Shown: positions 26,812 to 40,860 of the stretch, piece by piece
Layout of the letters: every line of letters starts with the position of its first letter
Numbering within the stretch: the stretch's first letter is position 1
Source: Sipunculus nudus
Lineage: Eukaryota > Annelida > Sipuncula > Golfingiida > Sipunculidae
Direction: 5' to 3'
DNA length: 64,000 nt
Assembly: GCA_026874595.1 (NCBI GenBank)
Contig: CM049307.1
Coordinates: forward strand, 6,717,579 to 6,781,578
Translations under genes and position numbers: made by a program
Notes under the pieces: model-generated
Databases searched by the model: none
Told to the model about the DNA's origin: nothing
What the model saw: only the letters and a program-made list of their open reading frames with translations

Positions 26812-27520
26812 TGGTCTCCTGATTACCTGGAAGATTTGGTCGCCTTTTTAGCACCTTTTAGACTATCAGTAGGTAAGGGTGAGAAGACGGGGCCTATTTA
26901 AAAGGGGGTTTGCCAGGCTATGGAGGTACCCTAGTATGGCATATTTAAGCAGGGAAGTTCTCAAAGGGTCGATATACGGGCCCTCCGACCGCTATGTCGG
27001 GTAGGAAAGTTATCCAGCATGACCCCATCCCCTCCAATCGATAGAAGTAGAGCATTCCCAGGAAAATTAAGAGTGCAACAACTCAACAGACTAGGATATC
27101 TTCTTTATATGGTTACATAAATATTTAGATCTAAAGACTGAAGGCATATCGGATGACCTGAAGAAAACTGTGGTGCTGTACCAGATCCTTGTAATCGATT
27201 CGAATGCAACCGTATCATTGTGCCACATACTAGTATGCAAGCAACATGCAGACCTCCTTTGCAATACTTGAAAAGTACAACTAGCTCTCTAATTATTGCA
27301 AATTGTTATGCCTTTAATTAAAAGTTTAAATTCTATGGCGGATAAACCGTTCATGACCACCGGCCGAGTACATGCTGTTTTATTTTTAGTTTCACGGACG
27401 AACACCTGATCACCGCTGGCGTGTCGTTGAGGAACATTAATTAATTAGTTTATATACGAATTACGTAAATCAGAAATTAAATATAAATCAAAACTCATTT
27501 TTGTATCCGTATTGTAATCA
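25056..27520. other. Unassigned sequence with a GA microsatellite
   Basis: No gene recognised. A minus-strand open frame at 25998-26273 (91 codons) has balanced composition but no domain I know and no splice context. A (GA)n repeat lies at 26738-26808. Confidence 0.5.
26738..26808. repeat. (GA)n microsatellite
   Basis: AG dinucleotide repeat of about 70 bases with one small interruption (AAAATG) near its start. Confidence 0.95.
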
Positions 27521-27523
27521 TAA

Positions 27524-29095
27524 GTGAAAATGTCGCTGGATGCACTAAATGATAGTCCATTGTATCAGCTGATTGAATTGTTATTATCATATAGGGGATT
27601 TGATGGAGGTATGGATACAAGATTAATCTGCCTCGATGTATCCAAGGCCTTTGACAAGGTGTGGCACAGGGGGCTCCTCTTTAAATTGCAGCAAATGGGC
27701 ATTTCAGGACAAATTATAGAATGGTTCGGGTCCTATCTATGGATAGAGTTCTACTCCAGGGCCACAGATCACACACTGTTCATATACAAGCAGGGGGTTC
27801 ACAGGGCTCGGGCCGCTGTTATACTGTTTATGTTAATGATATATCTAATGGTATCACAAACACTATACGTATGTACGCTGACGATGCTTGTACACCCAGA
27901 TTAAATCACCTGTAGCCTCGGCCCAATCTCTAAATAGTTACCTATTGAAATTAGAAATGGTCTTCACAATGGCACATTACATTCAATAGTACTTAGTCAA
28001 AAGTCATAACCTTCTCAAGGAAATATCAAGAACAATCTCACCCTGCGCTTATATTAAATAAAACTGTTCTATCTGAGGTAGAACAGTTATCCCATCAAGG
28101 AATATTGTTTTCTCAAGACTTGAGCTGGGGTGCCCATATTCGGCATCTTTGTACTGAAGCATCAAGACGAAAAGGAATGCTTCAAAAATTCAAGTTCACT
28201 TTATCCAATAAAAGTCCTGGACAGACTATAAATCAATGGTGATTTCTGTCCTTGAATATGGGGATATACTATTTAACAATTGTTCTGCAGTTCAGGTGAG
28301 CAATCTAGAAAGTGTCCAGCACAAAGGCATGCTACTGTACACTGGAGCAACAAGATGGTGCAGCAGCACACAACTGTAAAACGAGCTTGGCTGGCCTACA
28401 TGGTCTGTCCGCAGGAAAGTAAAAATTGTCACGAGTTTCTATAAAATTATTTTAAAAAGCCTCAAAATTATTTCTTTTGGTGGTATACGACGTGATAATA
28501 TCCTACACATGCAGTAACGCACTGACTGCAGCACCCTAACTAGTATTCTGTTTAAGGTTAACTTAATTGAAAAGCCAACTTGTGCATGTTATCTCGCCGA
28601 CGAAACTGTTGTTTATTATTTCTTAGACTTCCTACTTTCTATTGAACAGAGACGCACACTTCTTGCTAGTTTGCAGGAATTTTGCTGTTTTACATTTCAA
28701 CATATAACAGAAAAAATACTCTAGGAAAACTAAGTTAGAAATAGTTAGAATTTTACTTTGTGGCAGCTGCTCGCTGACTTCTACAGATAATTTCAAACTC
28801 TTTAGTCACGTATACAGATACATTAGGGACACAAAACGATTTTGATTTTAAGGTAATTTCATTTAAATTGTCCGACACTCTCATGGATCTGATGTAACAA
28901 TGTAATAGGCACTACTGTATGTGCAGTATGTGTGTGTGTGTGTTTAAGGTATATGTTTGTTCAGACTATGTTAGTGTTACTATGTTCACTTGTCATCACC
29001 ATGTATTTGTATTGAACCTTTGTTTGTATATGTTTCCCAGGAAAACATTTTTTAGCCTAACAGCTATTTTTGTAATCCTGGTTAAATAAATATGT
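27524..29095 (+). pseudogene. Decayed non-LTR retrotransposon (reverse transcriptase remnant)
   Basis: An open segment at 27524-27904 holds the reverse transcriptase palm start (LICLDVSKAFDKVWHRGLL). The frame shifts near 27735 into a segment ending in the catalytic box (MYADDA, about 27870). Further frameshifted pieces downstream (about 28100-28500) read like the C-terminal RT region of Jockey/CR1-type elements (DLSWGAHIRHLC, then SVLEYGD and LESVQHKGM). There are many frameshifts and stops, and the N-terminal endonuclease region is absent, so the copy is 5'-truncated and dead. The 3' region has a short (TG)n and ends near GGTTAAATAAATATG (about 29091). The clade (Jockey versus CR1/L2) is not resolved. 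Confidence 0.85.
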
Positions 29096-30640
29096 TTAAA
29101 CCAAATGTTTCCAAATAATGAACAAAAGTCGCAAAATTTAATTTTTTCGAATTTATTTTTCTGTTTCTGTTAACCGAAAATCACACCTTATATTTGTTTT
29201 ATCAAGCAGGGGTTCGTTTTCCAGGTAAAATTAGCCGCAGACGGCACTACTATATACAGTCTTTTTTATTTTGATATTTTAGGACTGTTGCTCACTGCAC
29301 TATTCCCAGAAAACAATTTATGAGTCCATTCTTATGAGCCAATTTAAAATAAGAAAATATGAACGGCAAAATGAAAATTTATGGAGCGTCTACCCTTTAT
29401 TTTTTTACCCTTAAATTTTTTTCTTGTATGACTTTGTAAAAGTAGTCTTTAAGTAGAGAAATATGCAACCGCATGCACACATTTTTTTGGGGGTAAAATA
29501 CTTAAACAGGCCTTTTTCATTCTTAATAAATTATTTATTATGTAAATTCCCCAAGCAAATGTTGGTAATCCAGAAGGCAGTAAATTCCATCTACCAACTT
29601 CTTATGCAAATCAGTGGGTCAGACTTGATGAAACAATTTTAAAAGTGATGTTGCAGAAGAGTCACGATCAAGGTCAGAATATGGACACAACCCTAAAAAC
29701 ACTCGTGAATTAACCGTACACTGTCTAAACACCCGCGGACAAAATCTTTCCCTTAAAAAAGACCCTGGGACAAAACCGCAAGCTATCAATGCAGTGGCGC
29801 GAAACCTTCGTTGTCAGACTCGAGTGGGGAAAAATATTTGCAAGTCTCCCATGGACAGAGCCCTACCCTGATAATGCAGAACCCCTTTCTTACGCAGCAC
29901 CCTACATGCCAGTGCGATTGAAAAGGTCCTTCTGACAAAACCTCCCACCTTTAAAGGGAAGAGCAGGATCCTTTCCCAATTACAATAATGTTTACAAGGA
30001 AAATGCTGAATACTGAAAAAGGACTTTTTAATCCATGCCTGGACAGACTGACGTCAGTGTCCCGCAAGACGGAGCTACTGCACCAGCAGGCCTGCAAACT
30101 CAGGTACCATGACAAATGAATTAGATATATCATCCGCCACAAGATGGCAGCACTTAACAGGACTCGTATGTTTCTATGGTCGTTGAGTGGTTTTGTCCGT
30201 TAGCAAATTTACTTAAGATTATGGATCGACAGATGTTTATGAAATTTGTCGAAAGGCGTGTAAAACACAAAAGGTATATTCAAGCAAAGTTTCGTCGTAA
30301 TCTAAACCCAATCATTTCAAGGATTCTACACTACATGACTGGGCATATTATCCCTGCACGGTGCACCGTCTGACCATTTCAGTAGTTGGTAAACTGTGAC
30401 CATTTCATATTGCCACTATAATAAATGTTTTGGTATATTTAAATAGTTTGGTCGGACAGATTTCAACAGAACTGCATGATTTGAGCCAAAAGTTCTCTTT
30501 CATTTCACTGTTTTAGGGTGTAAAGATGTATGCAATTGGGTTTCCTTTACTTCATTGAAATTGTCCAGTAATGCCATTGAAGGGGTGATTTGCATGTTTT
30601 ACAAGTAACGACACATAACTGATTAACTTAAAGAAGTTAA
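29096..30640. other. Unassigned intergenic sequence
   Basis: AT-rich with no recognisable gene. Open frames at 29951-30142 (minus) and 30176-30373 (plus) show no domain. Confidence 0.45.
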
Positions 30641-31319
30641 CACCAGACATAAAAAATATTTTTTATTGATATATCATGTCTGTATGTAAAATTCAAAATA
30701 TAAAGTTAAAATCATTGCATTTACATGTATTTACAAACAGATTGTTCTAAAAGAATAGCTTTTTCTTTTTAATATGACCATAAATTGCAATCAATTATAA
30801 AAATCAGATGATCTGCTTTATCCCACCTTTAGCTTATTATATTCATATACATTCTTTTAAAAGGTACTGACAACAACCTAAGTAACAGATAATGACTACT
30901 GAATATCAATTATAGCAACATGTAACTGGAGAAGTCGCACTACCATAATAATACAGCAAATGCTGATTTTTTTTTCTGATATGTGCATACACAAGTAAAT
31001 ATGTCTTTAACAAAACCATGAAAACATGGATATCAACTTTCAAAAGACCCATTTCACTGGAATTGTTATGTACAGTGTCATAGATGAATGACCATGGAAT
31101 GTTTGCATTTTGTTTAACACTGATATGGAATGATTCCATTAATGTTAAACTAACTATTTAAAAAAAATTCTTATGTACAGTGTACTCACTTAATCTGATT
31201 GGTAATTTTTTGCAATTAAATTTACCGGTATTTTTAAAAAGCTGGTCATTAGCTGTTGGAGGCAAAGTCTTCCAAAATGAACCCTTTATATACATTATAT
31301 ACAATGCAGACAATTCCAT
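30641..31319 (-). other. Probable 3' UTR of the Ly6 gene
   Basis: Sequence downstream of the Ly6 stop on the minus strand. The first AATAAA I noticed, read on the minus strand, is at 30662-30667, giving a 3' UTR of about 660-680 nt. The signal is a common hexamer in AT-rich DNA, so this end is tentative. Confidence 0.35.
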
Positions 31320-34300
31320 TCATCTCTTGCATATGGTATAAAGTGCTAGTGTTGTCAAGGCAACCACAGTAAAGACTGATGTGGTTAGTCCCCTGGCATT
31401 GTTGCAGCCGTTTCCTTTACAGGTGTATATACAAGCCCTGTAGATGCGGTCATGGTGAGGGTATGTCACGAACTGGCATTGGTTCCCCATGTCACGTGAA
31501 CTGCAGAAACGTGTAGTCCCAACAGTGGCTGTAAAGTAATCACACAAAAATGTAAAGCATAACTGACAAATAATTAGAATTTACTTTTATACATAATAAC
31601 TGGTATGAATGCATGAAATTTTTTGTGTAACCATATTTATGAAAAATTTGTTTTGTTTACCAAGATGACAGCATGTCCACTGGATTTAATAATAAATTAA
31701 ATAAATGTAAATAAAAAAAATAACTTGCATAAGAACAAGCAATTATATGACCAGCAAGAATGCTTCCTTTAGCTTCAACCAAAATGTTTATAATAAAATA
31801 ATGCAACTTATTCTTGAAATTACATTTTTTTAGAAAATAACCAACAATGATTAAACAACTCTGAAAAGACATTTTAAATATATTTTTTAGATTATCATGT
31901 AATCCAGGATTGTGAGGAGAATCCCTTGGTATACTTTAGCTTCAATACAAGAAGCGGCCGTCCAGAGCCTTAATTTTAAAAATAAATTATTTACACAATT
32001 GCACACAAGAGACCCCAGATGTCTGCATGCTCATAATTCAGGACCCTTACATTTATACAGAGAGAAACAAGGGACCCATGGGTCACGGCACTCAGCTATT
32101 ATATATGATAAAAAATATGATTTGGAAATGAGGCACATGCTGGTTTTGTGTGGTAATAAATATAAGCTTTATTATGAGTTGTTGGTGTTTAGCTTATGTA
32201 TGATTTTGATAGTATCTTTGGAAACAGGGAAGAGGATTGATTTCATTTATTTTATTAACAAATGGAGTGCTACTGTCACACAGATTTTGACTTGGCCATA
32301 TAACTTATAAGCAGCACATATAATAAAAGAGTTTAACTATTTATTAAAATTTAATAACTATAATTGTGCCAATATAATTTTTATTTAAAAAAATAATAAG
32401 AAAATCATATGATTATTTAAAATAAAATATAACTTTATAATATTATAGAATATATTCATGAATGCATTCATGAATACATTTTGAAAGTATCTGCACTGGT
32501 ATCCAAATACTTTCATTTTTACCTGAATACCCATTCTTATGCAATAAAATTTTTAATGCAGTACATATTCATATTCGTATTCAAATACATTTGCAAAGCA
32601 TTCGCACCATGTCTAGCATTTATACAGTTTTAGCCAAACAATGATGTTGAGAATCCAGAATATACAAAATTCACACAATTGAATAATGATCACAAGTACC
32701 TGGTTTTATGGCTTTTATTTATATTAAAAAATAAATAAATGTAATATATATTCACTTTTGACTACTTTCATATCAATCTACACACTAGACACAGCAGGAA
32801 TCTAGATTAATATTATCAACTGCATCTTTGTCTATCATTAATTTCCTTCATATGATCCCTAATGATTAGTAATAAATAATATGATTTATTTTTTTATCAT
32901 TAAAACTTAACTGAAAATACCATACTTGACTACATGGTGTTATTTGGAATAACATTGACATTGACATTCTATCCATCAATACAAGATTCTTACATCATCA
33001 GTAACTGCAAGTTCATTTTCTGTTACTCATCAACTAACAAATTTCTTTTCTAATAATTTTTCTTTAATTTGTTATTAAAAACCAAAAAAAAATTATTAAT
33101 TAATTGTTTATTGTTATGTTGTTTTTTAAAAACAACTACTAGATGAGTTGGGTTGGACACCTGGATCAACTGTGGCTGGGCATTAGCTGCCTGGCTGCCC
33201 CAGTGTTTGCCTTGCCTCAAGCGTGCATAATCTGATGAAAGGTCAACAAGGTCAACATACAGGTGACTGAAGAGGGGCTGGATTGAGCCTGGGTCTGACA
33301 TGGTCTCATAAAAACATTAATAAAAGCTACAATATTTGGCCAATTTCTTTCAGCTTTCTAAACTTCAAAGATGAAATCCTTATGTGTGCATGATATGAAA
33401 ACTATATCAACAGTGCTCTCAGGAAACAAACGTGCCATGGTCAAAGTTGGGCAAAATTTAAGGTACTAATTTTATATTTATACTAATAACTTATAAAATT
33501 TGAAAAATTCAGAACTAATTTTGGGTATTCAATTGAATCTTGATTAAATAATGTTACATCCCTGACAAAAAATCTCTAGCTTCAGCAATCCTCTTGTTAA
33601 GGGAGTAAATATATTTCTTGAATTTTTAAAAAGTGCATTATGTTTGGGCCCATAACTTAAAACAATTAGGCAATACTGACATCAATTCTGGCATGTGCAT
33701 AGAGAATGTATAGAAAAAGATGTATATTATATATGATTAAAGTCAGATCAGTAGTTCTGATATTAGGCAGTCTTACAGTGTAACAATGGGTTTTTAATGG
33801 AAAAATGAAGTTTTTCATTAATATCTCAAAGGAATTAAGTCCTAGTGATCAAGTTCTTGGCATGGTAGGGGATTTTGGAGACATCTAACTGTATGCCAAA
33901 TTTAAGGAACTGAAGCTGGGGAGCTGAGCTCTAGCAAACTGCATAACACTAGCTTGATGTAAACAATATGTTACATGGTGCTTGAAAACTTGAATAAAAT
34001 CTACAATTTTAGATCAACTGGTTTCAAATTTTGGTGTTAACAGACAAAATGCTAACAAAAACATGCTGTGAAAATTAAATCCACAGTACTTACAGGAAAA
34101 AAACGTGCCACGGTCAAAGTTGGGCAAAATTAAAGGTACAAGTTTTTTATTTTTGTTAATATTTTAAAAAATTTAAAAGATTTTGATCTAATTTTGGTCA
34201 TACAATTTAATTTTGATTAATTAAAGTTATATTACTGTAAAAAAGTCCATAGCTTTAACATGTTTTGTGTTAAGTGATCAAATATCTTTCATAATTTTTT

Positions 34301-37300
34301 TACAAAATGCATTATGTTTGGGCCCATAACTTTTTTAAATTATATAATACAGACATAATTTCTGGCATGTATATAGGAACTATATAGAGGAATATTTATG
34401 GTAAATATGAGGAAAAACAGATGAGTGGTTTTGATATTAGGCAGTCCTGAAGTGTTAAAATAGGTTTTTAATAAAAAATTGAGGTTTTTCCTTAATTTCT
34501 CAAAGGAATGAAGTCACAAAGACCCAGTTTTCGGCTTGGTAGGAGATCTTGGGGACATCTAACATTATGCCGAATTTTGGATTCCTAGGTCTTACGGTTT
34601 CAAAATGTGCCACATCTACGGACGGACGGACGGACAGACAGACGGACGGAAGGACAGACAGACGGACGGGCGACGGACAATGGACCACGACTATAGCTCA
34701 GATGACTTATAGTCAGCTGAGCTAAAAATCACAGATGTCTTTAGAGCATTACAATACACACACCTGTAAAACCTACACCTGGCCTGCTCCCTCAGGCTGT
34801 CTGTAGTGGTGTATATTTGGTATTTTAAATAGAATTTTATCTGTACATGATTTGGAAATATGACACCACACTGAGGGAGATCTACTTCAACATTATGGAG
34901 AGAGATCTACTTGTATATTATGGAGATAGACCTACTTGTACATTATGGAGAGAGATCTACTTGTATATTATGGAAAGAGGTCTACTTGTACAATACAGAA
35001 AGAGACTTACTTGTACATTATGGAGAGAGACCTACTTGTACATTATGGAGAGATATCTACTTGTACAATACGGAAAGAGACTTACTTGTACATTATGGAG
35101 AGAGATCTACTTGTACATAATGGAGAGAGATCTACTTGTACATTATGGAGTGAGATCTACTTGTACATTATGGAGAGAGATCTACTTGTACATTATGGAG
35201 AGAGATCTACTTGTACAATACGGAAAGAGACTTACTTGTACATTATGGAGAGAGATTTGCTTGTACATTATGGATATAGAACTACTTATACATTAGTGCT
35301 GGCACAGCCTTCCAAGAGGGAAAGGAAGGGAAGGGAAGAAATACTTTCTTCCCACCATTTCTTCCCAGGGAAGAAAAACAGTCAGAAACATACATATATT
35401 TTTTTTTGTTTTTCAAACTGATGACTTTTTGGCATTTCACTCAGGGAGATTGTTTTTACAAACTGTGATATGTAAAGGATGTGCAAACAATCCCTTTGGG
35501 TGTCTGAGAAGGCATCTGGGGTGTGACCTTGGGGCTCAATGGGGTGAGCCTTTATTTTAACTATTAGGATGCACACAGTCCACGGGGTAGAATGTTGTTT
35601 GTACAGTTTGTACAGTTTTTAGTTGAGTATTAAAGGTCATCTTAACTAGAGTATATACACTCTAGGGGTGTTTTGTACAGTAGGGTTAGCCTTAAGCTAA
35701 GTAATTATACTTTGAATTAAATTGAAAAATCACTGTGACTTCAATTTTATTTGGTTAGGCAGAAGCATACACTGTTTGAGAATTTACTGACTGTTCAGCA
35801 GGTGGCTTATTTATTTGTCAAGTAATGAGCAGATCTAACCTGTCAATACAAAACACTGGGGCCTCCAAAATTATCTACATTTCAATCTGCCAAAACATCT
35901 ACTATAGAAAATGAGGGGAATCCCATAATGTCTAAAGGCTTCTATTACTAATCTGTTACTTGTTATTTTTATTCTTAAAGATCAAATTAAAGGATCAAAG
36001 GCTATTTACATTTCTGTTTCAAAGCATTGTGAACATGTGGGAATCAATTCAGCTATGAATGATCAGTATTCAAACTTTAAGGCTGAGAGTAGCTTCATTA
36101 ATTTATTATTGGCACTAACTGGTTACTTAATAATTATATGTTTATCATATATAAATAGGAATGTGGGAAAACAACTGAAAATCATTCTTTTGCCGGTAGA
36201 TCATATCTAGCAGATGTTTTAGGACAATTACCCAAATCAGTGAGTAGAGATTTTTGGGTAACAACCAAAAAACAAACATGCAGTAGAACAGTAAGTGTTA
36301 CTGTTCTCATTCAATGTATAATTAATGAATAACAATGTGTAAATAATGAATAAATGTAACATATTATTCTGTGATTATCTGTTAACTATGTCTTGATGTT
36401 TAATAATACTTTGTGGAAAATGTCAACCGTTTCTTCCCTAACTTCCTTTTCTTCCCAGAAAATTCCCTTTCTTCCCGGAAATTTCCTTAACTTCCCTGGG
36501 AAGGGAAGGAATACCTATCTTCCCAGAAGAATGCCAACCCTGTTGTACATTATAGAGAGAGATCTACTTGTACATTATCGAGTAAGGTCAACACTTGTAC
36601 ATTATGAGTAAAATCATTTAAAATCAGTTAGATGCTTCAATATCTATAGAAAAAGTGACTGTGTTGGACCTTATGATTGATATGAATCCTGCAATAAAGC
36701 CCCTCCAGGTTCAAAGTGTCTGCACATCATCCAGATACTCTACCTAATCTAAACTGGATCTTCAGCTGCTCTTAACAATCAAGTTCATCAGGGCATAGTC
36801 TGGTCAACCTGATTTTCATATTAAATTTGCTACTTGTTTGAGCCTTTGATTCTTACCTCCCCACACTCCAGTGGTCTTAATACAGTATTCAGCCGAATCT
36901 ACTCCACATTCCGTGGGCTCTACAGTCAACTGGTCTCGGTGTGCATGATCAAAATATTCTTTGCAGTCTGCATTGTCTTTGGAGTTACACTGGAAGCAGT
37001 GCAAACCAAATGCTGAAAAATAAAGAATATAATTGTAAAATTTGTTTCAAGAAAGAAATCAATATATTTAAATCCAGATCTATAAAATACCTTGACATAG
37101 GTGACCCACACATCTGACAAATGCACTATACTATTCACTTTCCTACAAATAAAGTTCTAAATATATGACTGCAAAAATAATATTCTGAAAAGACTGTCAT
37201 GAAGAAATCAGTATAAGTTATGAGATACTGTGATGCATATGAAAATTTACAGATGGACAGGCAAGTGGACAGAAAGGACAAATACCTTTATTTCACTTTC

Positions 37301-40300
37301 AAGGGAATAATACATTTAAGTTTATATTAAAATATTATTTAGCATATCCACTTTAACCATTCATAGTTTTTATCAGATTCTTTTTTTTTATTTACAAGTT
37401 TTATAAATTTGTAATAAAAAAATCTGCAAATATAAGTTAAAATATCAGAATTGTAAGTTGCAATCATTATTTATCCAGAGTGAAGCTCATATTGGGTCAT
37501 ATTATGCATACACATAAATTTTATTATTTTTAAATCACAAATGTTTAAAATGATTTTAAAAGAAAAAAAATGCCACAACATAGCATTTTCAAGATTATTC
37601 CTTGAATCACTATTATAAAGTTTTGTACACTGGAGTTTTCAATTCATGCTTAATTTTATTCACCTAAGTAAAAGATTCAGTAAATTTTAAAAATAAAAAA
37701 AAATATATTTTCAAATAAAGTATACACACTGTTGGTTGAATGAGGGACAAACAATATCATTGTGCTAATTACTATCTCAGCTATAATTTATTACTGGCAG
37801 GGTCGGGTTTTAGGCTGCCCAAAACCTGTTTTGGGCAGGGCAGAGCCTAAAACCTGCCTTTAACTGCCTAAAATAGGTTATCCTGCCTAAAACTGCCTTT
37901 AACTGCCTAAAACCTTACTTACCTTCACCTATGACTTGCAGTTAACTATTTTTATTGTTACACAGCTAATTGCATAAAAGAAATATGCTCAACAAATTAA
38001 AAAGTAAGAAACACTTTATTCAAACTAAACAAATTTAACCATGACACAAAAATAAAAGAAACAAAAGAATACAACACTACTTCAGGTTTCCACATGAACA
38101 TAGTTCTCTGACAGTATTAGCTTGTATCCCCAAATCATGTTCTGAGGTATCCCACCTTTGCATGCCATTACTGCCAAGTTATAAAAGAATGCTCATACTG
38201 TAAGCTTGTAACCAGATTCTTTGATTGGCTTTTTGATCACAAGGGATTAAATTTTGTGATATATGCGATGAAGTTTTTCTAAATTTGAAAAGTTGTTTCA
38301 TTTATACTGATGAATAGTCTTATATACTGTAGTCTCACTAACATTTCATGTATGCTTTGTATGCCTGTATCTTCAAATAGCAAAAAGCAAAGGATTGATT
38401 CCATAAATTATAACAGATCTTTCATGCTAGCAAAAATCTAAAAATATGATGATATCTTTCACATTATCTGATAATGAACAAGAATTTCTACTAGTTGTTT
38501 TTTTCCCTTTGTTTGGCCATCCCTTGTCAAATTTTAAGATTTTATGCACATACTTATTGTCTATTATGACTATATAATGATGGATATCCTCTGTTTACTG
38601 TATGATGAGATTGTGGAAATAGAACCCTCATGAAACACTGTATTTATTAATTAGTATAAAACTGTAAAATGCAAAAAGTATAAAGCAGTTAATATGTTAC
38701 AAACCAATTACGTTTGGGCTGTGTTTAACCTAAAGGGCCTGAGAAACCTACATTTTATGGTCAGGGGCCATGACTGCATCACCCAGTAAAAGTTTGACTT
38801 AAAAACAGTTTTCAGGGCAAAGGCTTTGATTGCATCATCCTAGTCATGTATGAAGGTTCACATGAACATCTTCTAGGACACAGCAGTAGAATTTATGACC
38901 ATTGGGTCTTATGACCCCATCACCCTGATAAATATTGTAATATACTGGTCTAATCAAGCATGTCCTTCCCCTCTGATACCCTGCCTTACTAGAGGCATAC
39001 TAGATAGAGGCTGTATTACATCATTCCAGGTAGCAGGAAACCCAAAGGGTCCTGCTAATGACATTATCTTGGCCAATAAAACTATGTGCCAAAATAACAT
39101 GGTCTCATGCTTGAGAAACCTATAAAGCTCTTTAGAGACTGCATGATGCCAGCTAACAGGAAATTATGCACTGCTAATACAGGTACCTGACACCTTCCAG
39201 AAGCCTAGCAAATTAGCCTTGTGATGCATCACCCCAGCCAGTTTGGTAGTTTTACAAATCTTTAAGTCAAAAATTTAAACAAATATATGTTTTAGGCACT
39301 TTGGTGCCTAAAACCTGTCTAAAACCTGTTTTAGGCAGGGCAGTTTTAACCAGGTTATAACCTGTGGTTAAACCTTCCTGCCTAAAACTTGCCAACCCTG
39401 ATTACTGGAATTAATAGTAAATTTCATAAAATAAAGTATACACACTGTTGGTTGAATGAGGGACTACCATATCATTGTGCTAATTACTATCTCAGCTATA
39501 ATTTATTACTGGAATTAATAGTAAATATCATTGTGCTAATTACTATCTCCGCTATAATTTATTACTGGACTTAAAGTATACACACTGTTGGTTGAATGAG
39601 GGACAAACAATATCATTGTGCTAATTACTATCTCAGCTATAATTTATTACAGGAATTAATAGTAAATTTCACATCTGGTGAAGTTTTTACTCTTCTTAAG
39701 TAAGGAATTACTTATCTCATGAACATCCACACTTTCATAGCAATACACCACATTGTGGACATGATTAAATGTGCACTTTAATCATTGTTACCCTGGTGGT
39801 ACAATACAAAATCTAAAATGTAGCATAGCCTTGAATAAGAATGAATCAAATACAGAAAAATATAACATTCATCTAGTTTATGCACCGCGGGGGGGGGGGG
39901 GGGGGGGGGGGGTTGCATGGCAGAAGGAAAGCCTGCTAGGGGCCAAGCTCAGCCAAGTCAAGCTGCCTGGGGTGGGTTACATAATGCAAGTGAAGGCTGT
40001 ACTACTAGGTAGGCTAGATGTAAACAACACTTGACATGGTGAATGAAAACTTGAATAAAAGGTACTCTTTTCAATCACTTCTTTTGAAATTTCAGATTTT
40101 AAAAGATTAAATTGTTATGTATATATGCTGTGAAAATTAAATCAACAGTGCTTACAGGGAAAAAACATACCTTAGCCAAAGTTACACAAAATTTAAGGTA
40201 TTAATTTTTTATTTATGCTAATAAATAAAAATTGCACATTTCAGATCTAATTCTGGGTAAACAGTTGAATCTTGATTTAAGAAAGTTATATACCTGAAAA

Positions 40301-40824
40301 AAAATCTCCAGCTTCAGCAATTCTCATGTTAAATGAGTAAATATATTTCCTGATTTTTAAAAAATTGCATTATATTTGGGCCCATGACAATATGCAATGC
40401 TGACCAAATGTTTGGTATGTTCATAGAAAATTTATCATGAGAAGAATATGAATACTAAATATGATCAAAAACAGATCAGTGGTTTTGATATAAGGCAGCC
40501 TTGAAGTGTGACAATGGGTTTTTTTTATGGAAAACTGAGGTTTTCCCATTATATTTAAAAAAAAGTCCTAGCAACCCAATTTTTGGTATGGTAGGAGATT
40601 TAGGGGACATCTAACTGTATGCATGAGGAGCATATAAATGAGGTAACATATATGCTTGAACTCTGTTACTATTGCCTAATGAGTTTTAGTGCAAATCAAG
40701 GTATTCTCATAAAATGATAATATAACAGAGACCTTTCAGGCCTGTCCACTCCTACACTCCTGCTTAACTGCCCACTGCAAATTTCCCCAGCACAGTGTAT
40801 TTCAACTATTGTGGTAAAGAAATC

Positions 40825-40860
<36 letters not shown>

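Larger units (their letters stand above)
31529..36856 (-). other. Ly6 intron 2
   Basis: 5.3 kb, phase 1. It contains a copy of the ACCCATGGGT terminal motif (32066-32098), two tandem minus-oriented AGCTCAG-family copies ending at 34729, a 25 bp minisatellite and a hAT element. An open frame at 33050-33301 (minus) has even composition but no recognised domain. The open frame at 31912-32310 is not convincing. Confidence 0.8.
37148..40612 (-). mobile_element. Inverted copy of the 48957-50553 repeat, interrupted
   Basis: Reverse-complement match to 48957-50553. The outer end reads TAGAACTTTA...CATGACAGTC on the minus strand (37160-37210 against 50500-50550). The middle has the AACCAACAGTGTGTATAC block (37721-37738 against 49962-49980) and the ACATTTAAT/CACCAGGGTTAC area (39740-39830 against 49740-49800). 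The inner end resembles the AGCTCAG family. The copy is split by the hAT at 37798-39400 and contains duplicated blocks at 39409-39680. Confidence 0.75.

Noticed and set aside
31912-32310. 132-codon frame on the plus strand
   Set aside because: Antisense to the Ly6 intron, spans a repeat terminal motif and has no domain.
33050-33301. 83-codon frame on the minus strand within Ly6 intron 2
   Set aside because: The composition looks protein-like (MSDPGSIQPLFSHLYVDLVD), but no family is recognised and it lies between repeats. Treated as unproven.
34694-34724. tRNA-like or riboswitch-like hairpin
   Set aside because: It is a single imperfect palindrome shared by all copies of a repeat family. It lacks pol III boxes and cloverleaf arms, so an RNA gene is not supported.
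34847-35421. Frames of 149 and 161 codons with YLYIMERDLLVHYGE-type repeats
   Set aside because: They are translations of the 25 bp minisatellite in several frames at once, with no start context, domain or splice support.
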